From positions 52,091,240-52,155,239 of the forward strand of contig NC_051851.1 of NCBI RefSeq assembly GCF_905115235.1: a stretch of DNA of 64,000 bases, read 5' to 3'. Source of the DNA: Hermetia illucens. Its lineage: Eukaryota; Arthropoda; Insecta; Diptera; Stratiomyidae. The notes below the pieces were generated by a model. It saw only the letters and a list, made by a program, of their open reading frames with translations. It had not been told where the DNA came from and ran no database searches. Of this stretch, positions 45,136 through 55,489 are shown piece after piece (positions within the stretch are counted from its first letter, which is position 1; the number at the start of each line of letters is the position of its first letter). The translations under genes and the position numbers were made by a program.

Positions 45136-46399
45136 GCCTACGAATATTCCTGATAACGATGTAAGAACATACATCAAAGATATTGAATAATCAGTTTAAA
45201 TCATAATTCATTAAAATCAGAAATATTAGAATCACATTGAAACATGATACCAATGTAAACATCTTCTATACTTGTGCAAACATCCTCCAACTAAAAAGCT
45301 AAGATCGTAGAATGAGTCACCACCTTATCTCAAACTTGATATGAATCATCAATCCGAATCAATTAGAACAATAAAAAAACTACATGATCAGCAGAATTAA
45401 AGATAGATATCAAATAACCGAATATGCAAAATGCATTATCAGCATTTTGCATCCTTTTTTTTAGAAACTATAAATATAGAGTAATATTCTAGAGCTTATC
45501 TTTCTTAAAATCTTCAGTCGTTTAACACGGAGTCTTTCTTTAGCAGTCTTTCTTAAACTAAGAATTAATAAGTGAATTTGTACAAGTGTAATAAGTATAA
45601 AAAAAGTGTTTGTAATAAAAGAACTGAAAGGTTTGATAGAGCAGTCTCGTGGAAGAGATTTAACCCCAATTTTTGTTTATTGTAATGCATATATTACATC
45701 GAGTAATATAACTAGCGCGTCCATAGCAAACCGAAATGGTGAATTGAAATGTGCATAAATATACCAATACTCCCAATTCAGAAATATTAATACGTATTTA
45801 TGGTGTATTTCATAAGTGGCAATTGGCTGACATAACAACACTCATTTATCTATCTGATGTCCGAGGCAGACACAGTCATTTCTCTAACACAAGTAGAGAT
45901 GCTTGTCTGTAATTGTGGTTTCCCTGAAACTAACGAATGTTTATTTGAAACAAAGGTTTGTTTCGAAACAGGCACAGACATTTGTCTAATAGTGTTTTTA
46001 ATACGCATATCCTGCCAGTACCCCAGGCAATTTTCTGTCATGCTGTGTCGTTCTGAGTGGGCGTTGGCTTTAAATAGTACATTTCAATCAGATCATCCTG
46101 AAGAAATAAATAACATACCAATAGCAACCTACAAAATAATGCTCCAAACCAATTCCAAAGTGCAGGTTTGTTGTAATTACTTTCACTTCATTCTACTGTT
46201 GCAAATAATGAGGTTGCAGCCATAATTGTAAGTTACAAGAACATTATGCTTCTGTCTCTCAATCCTGTAAAAAGACCAAAACGGAATCAGTACCTATCTA
46301 GGAATTTAACGCCTCTTATGTGATTATATATTCTATTCTCTCGAGCGATCCATTATAACTGATGAAAAATATCGTTCATTCCACATTACTAAAGGAAGC
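45136..46399. other. Intergenic, AT-rich
   Basis: Holds a second patch of the TCTGA-type repeat at 45850-46010 (tatctgatgtccgaggcaga). The short open frames overlapping it are compositional. Nothing else recognised. Confidence 0.35.
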
Positions 46400-46615
46400 T
46401 ATCAACATCATCATCATCACAATCATCATCATCAACGGCATAACAACCGGTATCCGCTCTAGGCCTGCGTCAATAAGGAACTCCAGACATCCCGGTTTTG
46501 CGCCGAGGTCCACCAATTCGATATCCCGAAAAACTGTCTGGCGTCCTGACCTACGCCATCGCTCTATCTCAGGCAGTGTCTGCCTCGTCTTCTTTTTCTA
46601 CCATCAAGCACCGAA
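46400..46615 (-). mobile_element. RTE-like LINE (family A), 3' tail
   Basis: Begins with a (atc/atg)n microsatellite at 46405-46435. Then come acggcataacaaccggtatc and ggaactccagacatcccggt, which match the 3' end at 62575-62720. The short coding tail is the same as there (GRQ...ELV-type codons). Only the last 200 bp remain. Confidence 0.8.
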
Positions 46616-46802
46616 AAGCATCCTCAATATCATTTCTTCAAACTCATCTCAATTGGAAGTCATACAAATATACACTTTATTAAACAACTAGATAAGGCAA
46701 TCACCACTGAAAATCAAGGATTGTGATTACATTTTGCTCAACTCGGATTTCATTATTACTCGGCCGTTACAAACGAACTGCATCTAGCTTACCATCTGAA
46801 AG

Positions 46803-46935
46803 ATGTCTCTGCAGCCACTAAAAGGTATAATTTTCCGCTGTAATTACATCGTAGTAGCATGTCCATGATTCCACGGTTAATTTTTCCTTTGACAGTTGTT
46901 CAATACGCGATGCGGAAAAATGTCAAAATATGCTG
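46803..46935 (+). promoter_or_regulatory. Possible spliced upstream ORF of the CCDC32-like gene
   Basis: An ATG at 46803 starts MSLQPLK and runs into a good donor (aaaag|gtataa at 46824/46825). A pyrimidine-rich acceptor (cctttgacag) ends at 46896. Joined, the frame continues to a TGA at 46933-46935, 20 codons in all, four bases before the main ATG at 46940. It could regulate reinitiation or encode a peptide, or be chance. Confidence 0.4.
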
Positions 46936-46939
46936 AAAT

Positions 46940-47491
46940 ATGACGGATCCGTGGGTGGTTCGCGATGGTGAAAATTCCATAAACTCGGAATTAACGGTCG
47001 ATTCGGAAGCTGAAAATACAAACGGAGTTGGTTTCGAGGACGATTTCACGTCAACTGAACGTAATTCATCTGCGAATCAAATACAAAATTTGCCGGACTC
47101 GCAACAATATTTGGAATCGCTCGGTAAACAAACATTTTCCATTCCAAAGTCTTTCCGTTATCTTTCCATTTATCCCGAATTTTCGGCAGAAAAGAAACTG
47201 AAACGGTTGAAACGGGATCCTAACATTCTGCGGCAATTGGCGGCCAAGCGGGAGGAGTTTATCGGCAACCTCCTGAACGATAATCTGTTCATCAACCGAG
47301 ATGACGAGCTCGCACTAGACGCTCCCATTGTCACGGGAGAGTCTGCAGTGCATGAAATCTATCGTCACCTGAGACCGGTGCAACCTTTGAACGTTGGCGA
47401 GACAGTTAACATTGTGCATTACGATCAGCTGGAGGAGCAACGCGTCCAGGACGAAGGATTGTCGGAGGACAGTGAAACAGCAAGTCGATAG
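46940..47491 (+). CDS. Ccdc32: CCDC32-like protein (AP-2 assembly factor family)
   Basis: 183 residues from a single exon. CCDC32 in vertebrates is a cytosolic chaperone for assembly of the AP-2 clathrin adaptor. Resemblance, in order: FEDDFTS (human FSDSFVD), LPDSQQYLESLGKQ (DSEVYLASLEKK), KLKRLKRDP, ILRQLAAKREEFIGNLL (MLRTLAQAKKECWDRFL), NLFINRDDELALD, IYRHLRPVQPL (HFKRWLQPDKV) and VHYDQLEEQ. A DPW motif at residues 3-5 is of the type that binds the alpha-adaptin ear. The middle is predicted helical, both ends acidic and disordered. A region of about 25 residues (FSIPKSFRYLSIYPEF) is extra compared with the human protein. Start chosen as the first ATG in frame after a stop. Assigned from the ordered motif match only, so moderate certainty. 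Confidence 0.7.
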   Translation: MTDPWVVRDGENSINSELTVDSEAENTNGVGFEDDFTSTERNSSANQIQNLPDSQQYLESLGKQTFSIPKSFRYLSIYPEFSAEKKLKRLKRDPNILRQLAAKREEFIGNLLNDNLFINRDDELALDAPIVTGESAVHEIYRHLRPVQPLNVGETVNIVHYDQLEEQRVQDEGLSEDSETASR

Positions 47492-48025
47492 GGAGTTAGG
47501 GGCAGTATAGGCAATATAAGGACTTCTGTAAGTATGCCGTTTTCTAAGAGGTTTTATAATGAATAATAATTCTTTTGTATAACGGTATTATCTCTTTTTC
47601 GATGCATGCAGAAAGCTTCTAGCGGGGTCAGATTATAGAAGTTGAGCTTTCTAGACTCCCATCCCTCCTGGGAAACCTAGACGTGTGCCGACATACATTT
47701 TCATTTCGTAATATACATAATAATATAAAAGTCTCTCATGACGCATCATATCTAAGTGTTTATGAAAATTCGGGAGCATTTATCTGATAAGTGGGCGACT
47801 TGATGTTATGGTTGACCTAGCTTTACACATTTCATATGAAATGGTGAGGGCGAAGTGAGATTACTAATCTATCTAGCATACTCGATTACATGCACCAACA
47901 ATAGAGCAGCATAATGACCCACCGGGGAACCTTGACCCTTAACCTGTTAATCCAACCCTCGTTGCCCACTTTTCAGATCCAGAAAAGAGGAAGCTATATC
48001 GTATTCTTCAAAATAAAGTAGTGCG
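47492..48025. other. 3' flank of the CCDC32-like gene
   Basis: AT-rich 3' UTR and spacer; no element recognised. Confidence 0.4.
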
Positions 48026-48038
48026 TTTTCTAACAATA

Positions 48039-48334
48039 ATAATAAAATAATCGTTGGCGCAAAAATCCATATTGGATCAGGGCCTTGAAGTGTGTTAGAG
48101 CACTTCATTCAAGACCTTAACGGTACACTACAGTAGACTGTAGGAGGCAGAATGTGGTCAGCATTGCGCTCGCCTGAGATTATTACCCTGATTTGACTCA
48201 GGTACTCATTCACAGCTGAGTCGACTGGTATCCGACGTCAAATCACGATTCAAATCCCACCACCAGCAGTGAGTTTTGAACCGCGACCTTCCGTACGACA
48301 GCCTTGTGCTCTAACCACTCAGCTATTCGGACAC
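48039..48334 (-). mobile_element. tRNA-derived SINE, copy 5, full length, with 13 bp target duplication
   Basis: The 3' end is at left with an (AAT)n-like tail (aataaaataatcgttggcgc). The tRNA-like head is at right (gctctaaccactcagctatt). ttttctaacaata at 48026-48038 is repeated at 48335-48347. Best-preserved copy in the window. Confidence 0.9.
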
Positions 48335-48418
48335 TTTTCTAACAATAGGAAGAAAATAAATACAAGAATACAAGTTCTCAGAAAGGTATTATTCCCCGGC
48401 AGATATGATTATTCATAT

Positions 48419-48673
48419 ATGCAGGCAATGAATTTGCATATTTTATGGTTGTTGAAGCTTACTATTATCTTCGCTGACCGCATCAATCACTCTTTACCGC
48501 TTACGTGGTACAAACAGGACAACCCGATGCCAAGAAACACGTCGTCTAGGAACTACCCGACACAGCCTTGTAATATGCCTGCCGATGTCTATATCGCCAT
48601 TGTGGGGGGTCTTAAAGATCATTTTGGTGAAAGGCAGATGGTGAGACTGTTTTCGCTTTTGCAAGCACTCTAG
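48419..48673 (+). CDS. Possible small secreted peptide, uncertain
   Basis: An open frame of 84 codons (or 81 from the second ATG at 48428) just right of SINE copy 5. The N-terminus is signal-peptide-like: NLHILWLLKLTIIFAD followed by a polar region. The mature part has one Cys and a helical-looking C-terminus (MPADVYIAIVGGLKDHFGER then MVRLFSLLQAL). I do not recognise it as a known hormone or toxin family. No splice partner or poly(A) site was found, so it may be an exon or chance. Confidence 0.25.
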   Translation: MQAMNLHILWLLKLTIIFADRINHSLPLTWYKQDNPMPRNTSSRNYPTQPCNMPADVYIAIVGGLKDHFGERQMVRLFSLLQAL

Positions 48674-49129
48674 AACTTATGTTTGTTAATACAGTAGAAC
48701 CTCAATAATTCGTATCTTGAAGGAATTAACAGTTTGGATTCCACTACACATGATTCATCGAACTGTTGCCTCATTTCCTACATTTTTTAGTGGGAGCAGT
48801 AATGTTGCGTTTGCATCTGACGGACAGAAATCGCGACTAATGTAAACGGTGAAGAATTTATATCAGAAATATATATTTCTATGGCCAGCTATGTGTGTCA
48901 ACACTTCTATAAGTGTAGACATAGATTACATCCAAATTCAAAGTCTGTTACACTCATCGCGGAAGTTGGTTGCTCGTCTAGTTTTCAGGATACAGAAATA
49001 AGTGTCACGTGAATATGGGTGAGAAAAAGAGTAGTTTAAAGTCGAGATCGTGGTATTGGATGTAACAAGCAGTTATTATAAAAATAGATTCCAGAAATAA
49101 AATGCCTCAAGAGAAATAGCGGAAGAATT
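48674..49129. other. Intergenic, nothing recognised
   Basis: AT-rich; no coding or repeat signal seen. Confidence 0.3.
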
Positions 49130-50700
49130 TAGAACAGTGGTCAAAAAATACAGTGAAGTCCTTGAGGGTTTAACGTGAGCACCTGTCTGGACGACTTAAT
49201 CCCACGGTCTTCTTAAGACACGGATTGATTTTGTGACCACAATCAGAGCCCCGCTGAGACAAGCAACAACGGTACCAGTCTATACCAAGTGCATGGCTTA
49301 GCATTCATACTGGTGGATGCAAGACATACGTAAATCTCTACCGAACTAAGGAGTACGGCACCCGTGTTGAAACGCAACACCACGCCGAGGCCCGAAGGTC
49401 TGTTCTCGCTTGAGCATAACTACAACCCCCATGAAGCTCCCTCTAGGAGGCCAACCGCAAACAACCGAGCTGTACTCACATAAAACGCGAGTTTGCTCGA
49501 AGTATAAGAGTCCAGGGGCTATCCCGGTTACCATGGCACCAGTATACCTCTGGTAAGGTTTCGTGACCAAATTGCACTTCAGATGAGTCCCTGTGCAGAC
49601 TCGGGTCTGATCGCCCTGATTAGGCGTTGGGAACATTCGCCTACTGCATCACGGCCGGCAAGCCAAAGTGAGTACAGCGTCTCCCGGTGCCACCACTATG
49701 GAGGTTCTCCTCGGCCACTTGGTTTTGGTTTGGCCGACAGGGTTATTATTATTCTGTTAAGGGAAAGTCGCATCGCGTCCTTGAAGAACTATTGTGCCCC
49801 TTTTACTGGTTATAGTGTACCTGTTGATCATAGTATCTCAAGCAGGGCTGTAACCGTTAGGAACTTTAGTATGTTCCCCACTTCCAGATGTTTCAGCTTT
49901 GCATCTGGTATTAAGTGTTCTCGCAGATGTATCGACCTACTTTGCACAGGTGCCGGACACTGTCCCAGGACGTGTATAGAGGTTTCGTCCTCCTCCTCAC
50001 AAAACCTGCAGGCAGTGTCCGTAGATATCCCTAGCTTCCCTAGGTGATAATTCAGCCAACAATGACCAGTGAGAATTCCCACTATGATTCGGAGGTTCTT
50101 TTTGGTAAGGTTTAAGCAATCCTTTGTACGCATGGGTTCGTATCCCCCAATAAGCACCCTGGACTGCTCCATCCCTGGTAGGCCCGCCCAATATAGTTCC
50201 CTCAACCGTTTCTCTTCGTTTCTTAGATTCATAGTCATGAAACCGTTTCCGATTCCACAGAAGGGTTCTGGCCCGTGTAAAGGCATCCCTGCTCCCTTCT
50301 TGGCCAGTTCGTCCGCTGCCTCATTGCCTTCCAACTCAGCATGGCCTGGAACCCAAAGTATCCAGACCTTGTTGGACGAGCCGAGTGTATTCAGTCTCTC
50401 AAGGCATTCCCATACCAGTTTAGAGTTCACCTGGTTGGACCTAAGTGCCTTGATCGCTGCTTGGCTATCGGTGAGAATAGCTATGTTCTGCCCCCTGTAG
50501 TTCCTTTGCAGATTAAAGGAGGCACATTTGTCTATGGCGTAAATTTCCGCCTGGAATATGCTAGTGTACCTGCCCATTGGCTCAAAGTGCATTTTCCTTG
50601 GACCAATGACACCGGCACCCGCTCCCTCTACTGTGAGGGATCCGTCAGTGTACCAAGTAATCAGTTGCTGGTTTAAGCCGTATGTCGGCTTAAACTAGGC
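49130..50700 (-). mobile_element. I/Loa/R1-type LINE end: RNase H, knuckle and 3' UTR
   Basis: The minus strand is open from about 50695 to 49828 (the first ATG in frame is at 50592). RNase H residues are complete: WYTDGS, FQAEIYAI, LTDSQAAIKAL and GNEAADELAKKG. Next come IVGILTGHCWLNYHLGKLG and the C-terminal knuckle CRFCEEEDETSIHVLGQC, as at 14300-14500. The sequence left of 49828 to about 49130 looks like the long 3' UTR. The reverse transcriptase and everything upstream are missing. The intact RNase H frame makes this a fairly young insertion. Confidence 0.8.
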
Positions 50701-51839
50701 GACAGGGTTGCCGCCCCGTCTTCCTCACCGCTACCTCTGAGCACCGACCAAAAAATACAAAGCAAAACTCATAACTATATTTTATAGTGAATTTAAAAAT
50801 GCAGAAATACGAGGTCCGAAATTTCAAAGTGGTTCTATATAGCGAAGAAACTTCCCTTAGCTGCTTCCAAAATATTCTTTATACTTCGGCGCTTCAGGAA
50901 GGAACATTTTTGTGTTGTTTTTTATGCGAGAAACCATGAGTACACGATATTTCCTCTTGTACATTCAATTATGCATTATGTTCTGGAAACAACTGTATTG
51001 ATAACAGTCCACTTTCGTCAATATCTGGTTTCAAAATGAAAGTTGAATATTCTTTATTTAAACAGACCAAAGTGTCTGAAAAAGACATCACAGAGGTTGT
51101 TATTTTTGGGTGCAATCGGTTACACTTGGGGCATTATATACTTAAGGTCAGGCAATGCATTAAACACAGCAGATTAAGTTATTCGAAGAAATTTAAGTTG
51201 CTAAGCAGAGATGTCATCACTGCGAAGGTGATCAAAATCGGGCCCGTCATCCGCCACCTCGTTGTGAAGAGAAAAACTCCGGTTGATATTTTTATTGAAA
51301 TTGAAACTGTTGATGAGGGTTCCCCACTACACGTCTAAAATGTTTGAAACCAAAAAATAACCTCTGCAGTGGCATCACACTTTTTCGCCTTTGTCAGAAA
51401 AAAAAATGAAACCATAATTTCAGGGGAAAATTATGGCATCCATGTTTTAGGACCATAAAAGAATAATTTCGATTGAATATTGATTGATGACTCTACAAAA
51501 ATGGAAAAGGGCAATTCAGAATAAAATGAGGGCTATGCTGACATAACGAGTCTGTTTGCAGCACGACAGTACCAGATCTCATACGGCGAACGCCATAAGG
51601 CAACTTCTGGACTGAACCATTGGCGATTTCGCCCTGTAAGTTGAGGTTTAACAATACACTCAAAGTCTTTTGTGTTTGTCGTAAGAGGCGAGTAAAAAGG
51701 ATAGAAATTTGTGGGCTAGCAACCTGCAAATTTTAAAATTTTACTACTAACGAAACGTCAATAACGCCTCGGATAGATAGGGAATGACCTCACAGCAACG
51801 ACCTTCATCTTCTGGATATGCGTAATAAAAGAGAAGCTG
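50701..51839. other. Intergenic with one unassigned open frame
   Basis: The plus-strand frame 51036-51338 (100 codons) starts with MKVEYSLFKQTKVSEKD and is rich in Lys, Ile and Val. I do not recognise it and no splice or second copy supports it. The rest shows nothing. Confidence 0.25.
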
Positions 51840-53335
51840 ACATCAGCTTTGAAAGGGATTGCCATCACCATCTGATGGTTGCTTGCGTGTTACGTATGTC
51901 ACCAGTCGCAGGGTTGGAGAGCTGCGACTACTTGCTGACCGAACGGCAGATATACTGAGTAACCCGCCTGAGAATATCGATGAGCATTGGAGCGCCATCA
52001 AAAGCGCTCTTTTCTCATGTGCTACACAAGTCGTCGGCTACATCCCGAAGGGGATGGATCTGGCTAACTGTGGAATCGTGGAAGAGGACTCCAATACCGA
52101 GCAAAATTCCGAGAAGTTCAGTGTAATGTATGCCGCGACAAAGACTTTGCTATTGCGCTAGTCAGGAAAGCAAAAAATTCCACAGTTCGCAATAATTTCA
52201 AGAATGTATACCACATCACGAAAGACCTTGCACTTGGCCGTAAATCTTTCGATGGTCCCGTGAAGGACGTCAACAGTCGACTTCCTATCCTCAATGATGA
52301 ACAATTGCAGAGGTGGGAAAAACCACGACGGTTCTTAACTGTATCATATCCGGTGAAGTTCCTCCTCTTGTAGATCAAATGGCTAGTCACTGTAACATGC
52401 GGATATGGACTTTTCCTCCAAGTAGAAAATGAATTATTTCGACCATCTATGCTCTCAAACGCAGTAAAGTCGCTGGGTTTAACGATCTCCCCACAGAGTT
52501 ATTTATCGCTGCACCTGCAAATACTGCTGATCCGCTGCTTTGGCTTGAACAGAAACTTGGAAATCCGAGACCTTTCCCAGAGAGTGGAAGAAAGAAATGA
52601 TCGTCAAGATTCTAAAGAAGCGGACCTGTTTTGAGTGTGAAAATTGCAGGGTCATCTGCGTGCTCCCTGCCCTTGCAAAGGTACTAGCTAGAATAATTCT
52701 GAAACGCATCAAAGAACATCTCGAAAGCTTGATCGACAAAGAGCAGGCTGGTTTCCGCTCGGAATCCTCCTGTATTTTGAAACAGTACGCAAAGTTTAGA
52801 TCTTCGTTTCACCTTTCGATAGCGTGATCAGGGATTGTATGCATTGCATTCTAGAGAAACTAATAGCTATGATCAGAGCTGCATATGATGGTGGAAAATG
52901 TCACATGTTATACCGAGACAAAACCTCTGAGGTTTTTGAAGTCCAAAGCGGAGTCCGCGTCGATCATTCATATCTAGGAAGCGTAGTTTCTGCGGACGGT
53001 GACACCGCACTGGATGTTGGTCGACGCATTAACAGCACTAGATCCGCTTACGCTACACTATATAAAATCTGCAAATGCAGTTATCTCAGCACCAAGATCA
53101 GACCGTTGAGACTGTTCTGTGCTAGTGTTCTTTCTGTGTTGCTATATGGGAGTAGCACATGGAAGGTCAACTCCATTGTTATCTGAAAGCTCCAAGCTTC
53201 CGTCAATACCTGTCTGCGATGTGTCATCGGAGCGCGCTGGCCTGACACTATCTCAAACGAAAAACTTGTTCGGCGCACAGGCCTACCAATCATACGCACT
53301 GTGACCGGAAAACGGAAGTGGCGTGGATAGGTTGC
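51840..53335 (+). mobile_element. RTE-like LINE (family B), decayed
   Basis: Reading in shifting frames: SRRVGELRLLADRTADIL, DEHWSAIKSAL, AVKSLG-like stretch, FPESGRKK, ALAKVLARIILKRIKEHLES, LIDKEQAGFRSESSC, KLIAMIRAAYDGGKCHMLYR, FEVQSGVR and YLGSVVSADGDTALDVG. It ends with LRLFCASVLSVLLYGSSTW. This is the order of an APE-type LINE reverse transcriptase. The segment with the catalytic box is deleted between FEVQSGVR and the YLGSV block. A second, more damaged copy is at 62150-63340. Confidence 0.75.
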
Positions 53336-53660
53336 ACATTAAGGAGGAGCAACAGTTGCATTGCGAGTTACGTCATACTGGGCGCAGAACAGTAGAAGAG
53401 CAGTGCGAGCATCTTGGGAAGTCGTTGGGGAGCTGAAGGGCATTTCAGGTACCCGCGAGGTAGGTGTGGTTGACGCGCTATACTCCACCAAAGGGGTAAA
53501 TGGCAACCATATCTGTTCACTTCGCGCCATGGTATTTATATCGTCCGTATATGTGATGATTCGGCAGAACTTATAGAGCAGCGTGCCTTTTGCGTCCACA
53601 GGTAACTTTCGTACAACCTGCTCTCCAGTGCCAGATTGAGCAGTAAAGGTACCAGGCATT
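53335..53660 (-). mobile_element. RTE-like LINE scrap with YTDD box
   Basis: The minus strand encodes EQVVRKLPVDAKGTLLYKFC and RIITYTDDINTMARSEQ, equivalent to the LEKVVR...GTLLYKSxQxLAYADDIDIM region of family A-type reverse transcriptases. About 105 codons remain open. It lies head to tail against the family B copy at its left. Confidence 0.65.
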
Positions 53661-54671
53661 TTAATCGGACGTTTGTCTCAAACCCGTCTGTCAGTCTACT
53701 ATTGACTATTTTTATGAAAACATCATGCTGGTCCCAAGCTCAGGTAAAGAAGGAGGATTTGTGGCAACATATCTCCTCAGTACAAGAACCAGTGATTGAG
53801 GAAAGTGAAAGAAAATTAGAGGTAGACGCCCAGCTTAGTTGGGATCACTTCACCATACTACATCCTGCTTGATCATACCGATTCGTCAAGGAGGTGTAAT
53901 TCAATTGACCTGATCCTCCGTCAAAAAGCCAAAAACCATGAACAGAAACAGGATTGATACTACGGAAACGACCTCGCAAATGAATGAAAAATTACGCTGT
54001 TCGATCCTGAAATGTTAGACCTCTAAATAAAACTAGTGCTTTCCAAGACCTACATCAAAAGACCAGAAAGAAATTAAAAACTATTTTTCCAATATATAGA
54101 AATGTGTTATATAAAGCTGAGCTTAAAATCGCCGCCATGTTGTATGTCACTTGTAAACAAAAACCCAAAACCCAAACTTATGTTTTATATAACTGAATAC
54201 AAACCTAAAACATTTCAAGCAATCATAAGTCTTCAATTAACATATAAATCCGATACTAGAGTTTCTTAAGGGAGAGGTACGAATTACAAATTCTTTAGAC
54301 CAACACCTAACCCGATCAACTACATAAAGTACAAAGTAAAGTAAATCTATAATTTAAAAAGCCAAAAACCTCTTCTAAAAACATGTTAGAGAACTTTTGT
54401 GTGTCCTCTAAATCTTCCGATTTCTTGGCTATTATTAAAATTAGACGTTTTCTTGAAATTCTGACTGCATGATTTATGATTTTAAAATTGTTATAAAGAA
54501 AGAAATTTATAGTGTTTGGATAAGCATGTCTGCATGTTTCCAATTATCGTGTTTATTTCTTACATACCTGCAGCCTTTTCCTCTAAAATTTAACATATGA
54601 AAAAACGCTACAATTTTTCAAAATGCGAATATGGAAGAAATCGAATATTCATTTTATAATTTCAGAAATTT
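53661..54671. other. Upstream flank of small protein B
   Basis: A 78-codon frame at 53636-53872 is unassigned. The rest is AT-rich and should contain the promoter of the small protein gene; no core motif was identified. Confidence 0.35.
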
Positions 54672-54978
54672 ATGGATTCGCAATTTGGAGAAGTTTTCAT
54701 ATTCTTAACAAAATTGGCATGGCGATGTCGAGTTACAATTCCTGTTTTCGTTACTGCAGTTCTAATGGCTATGGACATTCGATTACAGGTTGAAATTAAT
54801 ATACAAACTGGGCTTGTGGTAAATATTTATTAGCTAAATAGAATTGAAGACCAGAAAGATTATAATTTTCGTATTAACACAGGGTGCTGATGTAGATGAA
54901 ATTGATGATGACGATTCGGAGGATGAATGGGAAACGACAGACTCAGATTCTGAAACAGATGCTTCATCTTACTCATAA
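54672..54978 (+). CDS. Small membrane protein with acidic tail, paralogue B
   Basis: Paralogue of the gene at 38949-39240. Two exons, 54672-54818 and 54883-54978, encode 80 residues (ctt gtg|gtaaat donor, aacacag acceptor). Exon 1 (MDSQFGEVFIFLTKLAWRCR, then VTIPVFVTAVLMAMDIRL) matches copy A over its whole length, with the same 147 nt and the same intron place. Exon 2 is acidic (DVDEIDDDDSEDEWETTDSD) and ends in SSYS. The gap-free alignment of exon 1, the conserved INIQT just before the intron and the shared D/E-W-E-T motif indicate selection on the protein. Copy B is on the opposite strand and about 15 kb away. No function can be assigned. Confidence 0.65.
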
Positions 54979-55489
54979 GTTTTTTTGTTACTTGGTTACT
55001 TAGGTTTGTCACAAATTATGTAAACTGTATATGATCGAGATATATTGTTCATTAGTATTAGGATTATCGTCATATTTTTAAGATTAAAAAATTCAATGTT
55101 GTAAGGGAATGAAAAAAAGGTGTTTTTATCATTGTTGACTTATTGTTACCTCCAAATGTAAAAGTGTAATCTGGCTATCTACCCTAGGGCGGAGCAGTGG
55201 TATTAACGAAAAAAACCTTTTCGGAGATCGCTGTTTCAGTCGGCCTTTTAGTCCTGTCCAGTTGGCTTTGATGTTCAAGCCAAACTTAGCTAGCGAGTAC
55301 ATGACGATACCATCGAACATGCATCTCCTGCATTTCCTCCACGTTGCACTGGATGGAGGAATTTCATAGCGTAATTCGCCGCTCGTTGATAGCATTGATT
55401 CCAGATACCCTAGAAAAAGACGTCCACTGCGCGAACGATTGGCGTGTGAGATTCGCATCCACTAAAAACTACCCCCCCCTCAAGCGTGG
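54979..55489. other. 3' flank of small protein B; LINE 3' UTR
   Basis: The left part is AT-rich 3' UTR. From about 55129 the minus strand has an open frame of 109 codons with no motif, probably the 3' end of the R1-like LINE to the right. Confidence 0.35.

Noticed and set aside
46080-46225. Extension of a host gene upstream of the CCDC32-like gene
   Set aside because: The frame overlaps a degenerate repeat and has no motif.
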